Positions 1-5,582 of a DNA stretch of 9,874 nt are shown one piece after another. The stretch lies in NCBI GenBank assembly GCA_021791235.1, contig JAJYXA010000310.1, forward strand, positions 1-9,874, written 5' to 3'. Every line of letters begins with the position of its first letter. The first letter of the stretch is position 1. The notes beneath the pieces were generated by a model. It did not search any database. It saw only the letters and a list, made by a program, of their open reading frames with translations, and was not told the DNA's origin. The DNA comes from Pseudomonadota bacterium (lineage in GTDB: Bacteria; Pseudomonadota; Gammaproteobacteria; Burkholderiales; Thiobacillaceae). The translations under genes were made by a program, and so were the position numbers.

Positions 1-534
1 CCGGACGATACCGGCCGCATGGTGCTGGCCTATTCCAGCCTGGATTACCTCGCCGCGGCGCCGGATCGCGAGGTGTTCGACCGCATGGTGGCGCTGCGCA
101 TGCGCGACCCCCAGGCCGACCTGGCGCCGCTCGCCGCCAGGCTGAGCCCGGGTGCGCAGGCGGTGTATGCGCTGGCCGTCAACACCGATCCCGCGCGCTT
201 TGCCGAACTGTTCGCGCGGCTGCCCCGGGCCATGCGCGAGGACATCGAGCGGCTCGATCTCGCGCGGCACGATCTCGGGCCGCTGCAGGCGCGGCTGATC
301 CTGGTGCACGGCAGGAACGACAATCTCATTCCCTGGACGGAGAGCCTGGCGCTCGCCGCCGCCGTGCCGGAGGGACGGGCCTGCGTGTTTCTCATCCGGC
401 GCGTCCTCGGGCACGTGGATATGAGCATTTCCAATCTGCTCTCGTGGCGCTTCTGGCGCGAGGAACTGCCCGACCTGTGGCGGCTGTGGCGCGTGATCGA
501 CCTGCTGCTGGCCGAGCGCGAGGCGGGCGCGTGA
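1..534 (+). CDS. Alpha/beta hydrolase, C-terminal part (5' end outside window)
   Basis: This reading frame is already open at base 1, so the start and the nucleophile region lie upstream; 177 residues are visible. The visible part fits the C-terminal half of an alpha/beta hydrolase. A helical cap-like stretch is followed by the strand LILVHGRNDNLIP, whose Asp (visible residue 107) is the usual position of the catalytic acid. LGHVDMS follows, with His at visible residue 138 as the likely catalytic base. The nucleophile Ser and oxyanion loop cannot be seen, so activity cannot be judged. An esterase or lipase acting on a lipid or acylated substrate would suit the downstream genes, but that is inference. 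An in-frame ATG at 19 exists but would remove the N-terminal part of the fold, so it is unlikely to be the true start. The TGA stop overlaps the GTG start of the next gene (GTGA, 531-534), which suggests translational coupling. Confidence 0.75.
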   Translation, partial: PDDTGRMVLAYSSLDYLAAAPDREVFDRMVALRMRDPQADLAPLAARLSPGAQAVYALAVNTDPARFAELFARLPRAMREDIERLDLARHDLGPLQARLILVHGRNDNLIPWTESLALAAAVPEGRACVFLIRRVLGHVDMSISNLLSWRFWREELPDLWRLWRVIDLLLAEREAGA

Positions 535-1316
535 GCGCCGCCCCCCGTGCCAGGGCGTTTGGCCTGTGGCTGCTGGTTGGCATGCTGGCGGGGCTCGCCT
601 TTGTGCTGCCACCCATTGCGCAGCCGCTCAGCTATCACGATTTCGCCGATCGGCGCGCCTGCTGGGGCCTGCCCAACTGCCTCGATACCGTGTCCAACGC
701 GCTGTTCGTGCTGGCGGGGGCCATCGGTCTTCGATTCATGCAGCGGGCACGGGGGAGGGCTGTTTTCCGGGACCAGCGCGAGGCACGGCCTTACTGGCTG
801 TTCTTTTTCGGCGCCGGGCTGGTCGGCCTCGGCTCGGGATACTACCACCTCGCTCCCGGCAACGACCGGCTGCTGTGGGACCGGCTGGCGATGATGCTGG
901 CGTTCATGGCGTGGTTCGCCGCCATCGTGTCCGAGCGCGTCAGCCCCCGGGCCGGGCTGCGCCTGCTGCCGCTGCTTTTGGCCGCCGGCCTCGGCAGTGT
1001 CGCCTGGTGGGGCTGGAGCGAGGCTCGCGGGATGGGCGACCTGCGTCCCTACCTGCTGATGCAGCTTTATCCCATGCTGCTGATCCCGCTGCTGCTGTGG
1101 CTTTATCCGCCGCGCTACAGCGGCGATCGCGCCATTCTGGCGGTCATCGGGCTGTATCTGCTGGCCTTGCTGTTCGATCTGGGCGACCGCCCGGTTTTCG
1201 AATTGACCGGCGGGCTGGTCAGCGGACACACGATCAAGCACGCGATCGCCGCCGCCGCGGTGCTGGTGGTGGCGCTGCACTTGGGGCGGCGCCACGTCAT
1301 CGAGAAATTGTCGTGA
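531..1316 (+). CDS. CREST-superfamily / alkaline ceramidase-like integral membrane hydrolase
   Basis: This 261-aa, very hydrophobic protein has about seven predicted TM segments. The start chosen is GTG 531, which overlaps the upstream stop and has GAGG at 520-523, 7 nt before it; upstream starts would sit deep inside the preceding gene. Features matching the CREST superfamily (alkaline ceramidases, PAQR receptors, Per1) are the N-terminal YHDFADRR (35-42), SNALFVLAG (55-63), GSGYYH (101-106) with Ser102 and His106, WDRLAM (116-121) with Asp117, and C-terminal SGHTIKH (231-237) with His233 and His237. In that superfamily one Ser, one Asp and three His form a Zn-dependent amide hydrolase site in the membrane, and all five candidates are visible here. 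The likely role is hydrolysis of an acyl-amide or related bond in a membrane lipid. Bacterial members are poorly characterised, so ceramide itself should not be assumed. The gene overlaps the next one by 4 nt. Confidence 0.78.
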   Translation: MSAAPRARAFGLWLLVGMLAGLAFVLPPIAQPLSYHDFADRRACWGLPNCLDTVSNALFVLAGAIGLRFMQRARGRAVFRDQREARPYWLFFFGAGLVGLGSGYYHLAPGNDRLLWDRLAMMLAFMAWFAAIVSERVSPRAGLRLLPLLLAAGLGSVAWWGWSEARGMGDLRPYLLMQLYPMLLIPLLLWLYPPRYSGDRAILAVIGLYLLALLFDLGDRPVFELTGGLVSGHTIKHAIAAAAVLVVALHLGRRHVIEKLS

Positions 1317-2026
1317 TTCGAGCAAGGTCGCCAGTCTGGAGCCTCGCCGTCAGCGTGCTGTTTGTGGCCGCCGTCCTCGGTGTGCTGATTTATTTCGATA
1401 CCCACCAGCAGGTGCTGCGCTTGCTGGAGTGGCTGGACGCACAGGGCGCCTGGGCGCCGCTGCTGTTCATTCTGGTCATGACGCTGGTGGTGGTGCTGGT
1501 GCTGCCGGGCGTGATGTTCACCACCGGCGCAGGCTTCGTGTTCGGCGTCGTGGAGGGTACGGTGTACGTGGTGCTCGGCACCACTCTGGGCGCGACGCTC
1601 GCCTTCCTGATCGCGCGTTACCTGTTCGGTGCGCGCGCCACGCGGTTTATCCTCGCGCACGCCAGGCTGAAGCTCGTCAGCGAAGAGCTCGCGCCGCAGG
1701 GCTGGAAGATCGTGTTGCTGACCCGGCTGGTGCCGTTCTTCCCCTTCAAGCTTTCCAATTACTTCTTCGGCCTGACGCGCTTTTCGCTGCGCGGTTTCGT
1801 ATCGGGGACCTTCGTCGGCATCATCCCGTTCTCGCTGCACAATGTGTATCTCGGTTCGATCGCCGCCGACATCGCCACCCTGGGCGCGCGCAGCGCGGAC
1901 CGCACGCCGCTGGAATGGGCCCTCTACGGCGCCGGTTTTCTCGCGACCGTCGCCCTGCTGATTTATCTTAATCGCCTGGCGCGCCGGGCCTTGGCCAAGT
2001 ACACGGCGGCAGAGGAAGGAAACTGA
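1313..2026 (+). CDS. TVP38/TMEM64 (VTT / DedA superfamily) membrane protein
   Basis: This 237-aa inner-membrane protein starts with TM1 at about residues 10-27, then a long hydrophobic segment at 48-66. The first VTT block is at 71-106 (TGAGFVFGVVEGT, ending in FLIARYLFG). The second signature, LLTRLVPFFPFKLSNYFFG (135-153), carries the Arg and Pro residues of the re-entrant loops, and the protein ends with a TM segment at about 202-220. The family includes DedA proteins, undecaprenyl-phosphate flippases and the eukaryotic scramblases TMEM41B and VMP1, and members move or rearrange lipids across membranes. In this operon it could flip the lipid substrate or product of the neighbouring enzymes, which is inference. 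The GTG 1313 start overlaps the preceding stop (GTGA) and has only a weak upstream GAGA, so translation probably depends on coupling. The long open frame upstream in the same phase lies inside the previous gene and is not part of this protein. Confidence 0.88.
   Translation: MIRARSPVWSLAVSVLFVAAVLGVLIYFDTHQQVLRLLEWLDAQGAWAPLLFILVMTLVVVLVLPGVMFTTGAGFVFGVVEGTVYVVLGTTLGATLAFLIARYLFGARATRFILAHARLKLVSEELAPQGWKIVLLTRLVPFFPFKLSNYFFGLTRFSLRGFVSGTFVGIIPFSLHNVYLGSIAADIATLGARSADRTPLEWALYGAGFLATVALLIYLNRLARRALAKYTAAEEGN
2011..2020 (+). promoter_or_regulatory. Strong ribosome binding site for the 755-aa gene
   Basis: The purine-rich AGAGGAAGGA lies 8 nt before ATG 2029 and is the best Shine-Dalgarno match among the operon junctions. 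It supports ATG 2029 over the nearby in-frame ATG 2035. This is also the only junction in the operon without a stop/start overlap. Confidence 0.7.
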
Positions 2027-2028
2027 CT

Positions 2029-4296
2029 ATGTGGATGAAATGGTTGCCCTGGCGGTTTCTGGTTCGCCGCGTGGCGCGTGCCCACGGTTTTCTCGACCCG
2101 CTGAATCTGCTGGCGCGCCTGCACCGCTTCGCCCAGCCCTCCGAGGTGGGGGAACCCATCGAGCTGCTGCGCGCCGGGGTGGTGTTCCACGCCCGCGGCC
2201 TCATCAACAGCCGGGTGATTCAGCACAACCTGGACTGGGTGTGGCCCTACTGGGTCGAACGCCAGTTCGACCCCAGGGACGACGCCTTCATCCCGCGCGG
2301 GTTCGCCATTTCCCATGTCAATCTCACCCATCGCAACTGGACCGCCGTCGGCTGGCCCGATTGCCCGGAACTGCCCATCGTCGGCCCGCGCGGTTTGCTC
2401 ACGCCGCTGTACGACGGCTGGTCGCTGGACGGCTGGATCAAGACCGACGACGGACGCTGGCTGTTGCCCTCGCGCAGCGATGCCTGCGAGCAGCGCCTCG
2501 ACCTGGGCGACGGGGTGGCCGTGGTCACGACCAGCCGCGCGGCGGGACTGGCCCTGACCAGCCGCGCCGAGGTCAAATCCAGAGTGGCCAAACCGGGTTC
2601 CGCCCAGCCGGTCTGCGAACTGGCGCTGACCGCGCAGGCGGACAGCGGCGGCTGGCTGGTGCTGGCGTTGCGCCCTTACAACCCCGAGGGCGTCAGCTTC
2701 ATCCATGAAGTGAGCCTGTCGCCCGAGCGCACCGCCTGGAGCATCGAGGGACAGTGCGCCGTCGAGTTCGATGCCCCGGCGCAGCGGCATCATGTCTCGG
2801 ATTACCGGGCCGGCGACGTGCACATCCATCTGCAGGATATCGAGGACCAGCAGCGAGGCGTTTGCGAGGTGGGCATGGCCACGGCGGCGGCGCTGTTCCG
2901 GCTGGAACCCGGGCAGCCACGCACGATCCGCGCCAGCGTACCGCTGGGCAAAACCTGTCAGGCTGCGTCGCCAGCCGATAACGCCTGGGAAAAAGCCCTG
3001 CACGGTCATTGTCGACTGCGCATCCCCGATGCGCATTTTCAATTCCTGTACGAGGCGGCGTTGCGCACACTGATTCTGCACTCACCCGATGACGTGTACC
3101 CCGGCCCGTATACCTACAAGCGCTTCTGGTTCCGCGATGCCGTGTTCATCATTCATGGCCTGTTGTGCGCCGGTTTAACCGGGCGCGCCGAGCGCGCGCT
3201 GGACCGCTTTCCGCCGCGCCAGACCGCGCGCGGCTATTTTCATTCCCAGGACGGGGAGTGGGATTCCAACGGCGAGGCGTTATGGATCATGCACCGCTTT
3301 TGCGAACTCACGGGGTGCGCGCCCAAGCCGCAATGGCGCAAGTCCATCGTGCGGGGCGCGCGCTGGATCGTGCGCAAGCGCCTGGCCGAGGATACGGATG
3401 CCCCGCACGCCGGCCTGCTGCCGGCGGGATTTTCCGCCGAGCATCTCGGCCCCAATGACTACTACTATTGGGACGACTTCTGGGGCATCGCCGGCTTGCG
3501 CTCGGCGGCGGCGCTGTGCAAGCTGACGGGCGAGGATGTCTTGCGCGAGGAATTTGCACGCGAGGGCGAGGCGTTTCGGCAGGCCGTCGAGCGCAGCCTC
3601 GCCGGGGTGGCCGAACGCCTGGGGCGACCCGCCATGCCGGCCTCGCCCTACCGCCGGATGGATGCCGGGGCCATCGGCTCGCTGGCCGCGGGCTACCCGG
3701 CGCAACTTTGCGCGCCGGATGATCCGCGCCTGCTCGACACGGTCGAGTTCCTGCTGGAGCACTGCCTGGTTGAGGGCGGGTTTTTCCAGGACATGATCCA
3801 CTCCGGCATCAACCCTTACCTGACCCTGCACCTGGCCCAGGTGCTGCTGCGCGCCGGCGACCCGCGTTACCTGGAGTTGGTGGACGCAGTTGCAAAACTG
3901 GCCTCGCCCACCGGCCAGTGGCCCGAGGCGATACACCCGCGCACCCACGGCGGCTGCATGGGCGACGGCCAGCATGTGTGGGCGGCGGCGGAGTGGGTGC
4001 TGATGATGCGCAACTGTTTCGTGCGCGAGGAGGATGAAAGCCTGATCCTGTGCCAGGGCGTGCCGGCACGCTGGCTCGCGGGCGGCGCGCCGCTGACATT
4101 CGGCCCCGCGCCGACGGCTTTCGGCCCGGTCTCGATCACCGTCGAGCGCAGTGAAGACACCGGGCGCGTGACCGTCGCCTGGCGCGGCGCCTGGCATGGC
4201 GCGGCGCCGGCCATCGAGGTGCGCCTGCCCGGCTTACGGCCCGTCGTCGCCAAACCGGATGCGACATCCGTAGATCTGATGCAAGGAAACACATGA
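2029..4296 (+). CDS. Six-hairpin glycosidase-like protein (GH15/GH94-type (alpha/alpha)6 fold), substrate unknown
   Basis: This 755-aa protein has an N-terminal part of about 330 residues that looks beta-rich and carries conserved-looking aromatic blocks (for example NLDWVWPYWVERQF). A helical half follows, with repeated hairpins typical of (alpha/alpha)6-barrel glycosidases. Motifs in the helical half are YKRFWFRDAVF (Asp370), SQDGEWDSNGEALW (407-419), GPNDYYYWDDFWG (474-486, Asp482/Asp483) and QWPEAIHPRTHGG (630-642, Glu633). A sugar-binding Arg-Asp, aromatic Asp-rich loops and a late Trp-Pro-Glu are the pattern seen in GH15 glucoamylases and related phosphorylases and debranching enzymes. 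I cannot assign a GH family. Glu633 and one of the loop acids are the best catalytic candidates. I see no clear signal peptide: the N-terminus MWMKWLPWRFLVRRVARAHG is basic and amphipathic, which suggests cytoplasmic or membrane-surface location. It overlaps the glycosyltransferase gene by ATGA, which suggests a shared glycan. Confidence 0.72.
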   Translation: MWMKWLPWRFLVRRVARAHGFLDPLNLLARLHRFAQPSEVGEPIELLRAGVVFHARGLINSRVIQHNLDWVWPYWVERQFDPRDDAFIPRGFAISHVNLTHRNWTAVGWPDCPELPIVGPRGLLTPLYDGWSLDGWIKTDDGRWLLPSRSDACEQRLDLGDGVAVVTTSRAAGLALTSRAEVKSRVAKPGSAQPVCELALTAQADSGGWLVLALRPYNPEGVSFIHEVSLSPERTAWSIEGQCAVEFDAPAQRHHVSDYRAGDVHIHLQDIEDQQRGVCEVGMATAAALFRLEPGQPRTIRASVPLGKTCQAASPADNAWEKALHGHCRLRIPDAHFQFLYEAALRTLILHSPDDVYPGPYTYKRFWFRDAVFIIHGLLCAGLTGRAERALDRFPPRQTARGYFHSQDGEWDSNGEALWIMHRFCELTGCAPKPQWRKSIVRGARWIVRKRLAEDTDAPHAGLLPAGFSAEHLGPNDYYYWDDFWGIAGLRSAAALCKLTGEDVLREEFAREGEAFRQAVERSLAGVAERLGRPAMPASPYRRMDAGAIGSLAAGYPAQLCAPDDPRLLDTVEFLLEHCLVEGGFFQDMIHSGINPYLTLHLAQVLLRAGDPRYLELVDAVAKLASPTGQWPEAIHPRTHGGCMGDGQHVWAAAEWVLMMRNCFVREEDESLILCQGVPARWLAGGAPLTFGPAPTAFGPVSITVERSEDTGRVTVAWRGAWHGAAPAIEVRLPGLRPVVAKPDATSVDLMQGNT

Positions 4297-5582
4297 ATAT
4301 CGTCATGCTGACCAATACCTACACGCCGCACGTGGGCGGGGTGGCGCGCTCGGTGGAGGCTTTCGCCGCCGAGTATCGGCGTCGCGGCCATCGCGTGCTG
4401 GTGGTGGCGCCGGAGTTCGCCGACCAGCCACAAGACGAGCCCGAGGTGGTGCGCATCCCGGCCATCCAGAATTTCAACGGCAGCGATTTTTCCGCCGTGC
4501 TGCCGGTATCGGGGCTGCTCACCGAGGCGCTCGATGCCTTCCGCCCCGGCCTCGTGCATTCCCATCATCCGTATCTCCTCGGCATGACGGCGCTGCGCGT
4601 GGCGCGCTACCGCGAGCTGCCGCTCGTCTTCACCCATCACACCCTGTACGAGCAGTACACCCATTACGTACCGGGAGACTCGCCGGCCTTGCGGCGCTTC
4701 GTAATCGAGCTGGCCACCCGCTACGCCAACCTGTGCGACCAGGTGTTCGCCCCCAGCGAAAGCATTGCTACCCTGCTGCGCGAGCGCGGGGTCGAGGCGC
4801 CCATCGCGGTGGTGCCCACCGGCGTGAACATGGAGCGCTTCGCGCAAGGCGATGCAGCGGGCTTCCGCAGGAGGATGGGCATTCCCGATAACGCCTTCGT
4901 GGTGGGACACCTGGGGCGGCTGGCGCCGGAGAAGAACCTGGTGTTTCTGTCCGAGGCGGTGGCCGCCTTCCTCAAGACGGCGCCGCGCGCCCATTTCCTG
5001 CTGGTGGGCAAGGGTTCGTCGGAGGCAGATATCCGGGCGATATTCGAGCGCGATGGCTTGAGCGAGCGCCTGCACGTGGCGGGCATCCTCGAACCGCCGC
5101 AATTGGCCGATGCCTACCACGCCATGGACGTATTCGCCTTCGCTTCCAGGAGCGAGACCCAGGGCATGGTGCTGACCGAGGCCATGGCCGCGGGCGTGCC
5201 GGTGGTGGGTCTGGACGCGCCCGGCGTGCGGGAAGTGGTCAAGGACGGGCGCAATGGGCGGCTGCTGCATGGAGAAGACACTGCGGCGTTCACTGCCGCA
5301 TTGCAATGGGTGGCCGATCTGCCCCGGATAGAAAGGCAAGCGCTCAAACAAAGCGCGCGCGACACCGCCGAAGACTTCTCCAAGCCGCGCTCGGCGGCCA
5401 CGGCCCTGGGCTGCTACGAGGCATTGCGCGCGCGGACCCTGGTCGGGCGCAGCGAAAAAGATGCGCAGTGGGAACACGTGCTGCATCTCATCGTGGCCGA
5501 ATGGGCCATCCTCAAGGGGACGGCGGGCGCCGCCGTCGCCGCATTCGGCGGGCCGGAAACCCATGATCGGGGGCCTGTGTGA
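4293..5582 (+). CDS. GT4-family glycosyltransferase (GT-B), glycolipid synthase-like
   Basis: This 429-aa protein has the layout of family 4 retaining glycosyltransferases. The N-terminal Rossmann domain begins NIVMLTNTYTPHVGGVARSV (residues 2-20), with the Gly-rich acceptor loop at 15-16. HSHHPY (89-94) and THHTLYEQYTHYVP (114-127) resemble the acceptor-side loops of diacylglycerol glucosyltransferases and lipid mannosyltransferases. The donor domain starts at about residue 200, with HLGRLAPEKN (206-215) giving the phosphate-binding Arg/Lys. The E-x7-E motif is ETQGMVLTE (288-296), followed by the nucleotide-sugar loop AMAAGVPVVG. The protein should transfer a hexose from a nucleotide sugar to a lipid or lipid-linked glycan at the cytoplasmic membrane face. 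Neither the sugar nor the acceptor can be fixed from sequence. ATG 4293 overlaps the upstream stop (ATGA), with AAGGA at 4283-4287. A C-terminal tail of about 45 residues beyond the GT core is of unknown role. Confidence 0.87.
   Translation: MNIVMLTNTYTPHVGGVARSVEAFAAEYRRRGHRVLVVAPEFADQPQDEPEVVRIPAIQNFNGSDFSAVLPVSGLLTEALDAFRPGLVHSHHPYLLGMTALRVARYRELPLVFTHHTLYEQYTHYVPGDSPALRRFVIELATRYANLCDQVFAPSESIATLLRERGVEAPIAVVPTGVNMERFAQGDAAGFRRRMGIPDNAFVVGHLGRLAPEKNLVFLSEAVAAFLKTAPRAHFLLVGKGSSEADIRAIFERDGLSERLHVAGILEPPQLADAYHAMDVFAFASRSETQGMVLTEAMAAGVPVVGLDAPGVREVVKDGRNGRLLHGEDTAAFTAALQWVADLPRIERQALKQSARDTAEDFSKPRSAATALGCYEALRARTLVGRSEKDAQWEHVLHLIVAEWAILKGTAGAAVAAFGGPETHDRGPV

Noticed and set aside
45..1325. 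426-codon open frame on the - strand
   Set aside because: It has low-complexity Gln/Arg/His composition and no domain signal. The opposite strand encodes the hydrolase and the ceramidase-like protein.
3867..5564. Long open frame (565 codons) on the - strand, opposite the glycosidase and glycosyltransferase genes
   Set aside because: The translation is rich in Arg, His, Gln and Gly with no recognisable motif, and the + strand there encodes clear GT4 and six-hairpin motifs. Long antisense frames are common in GC-rich genes.
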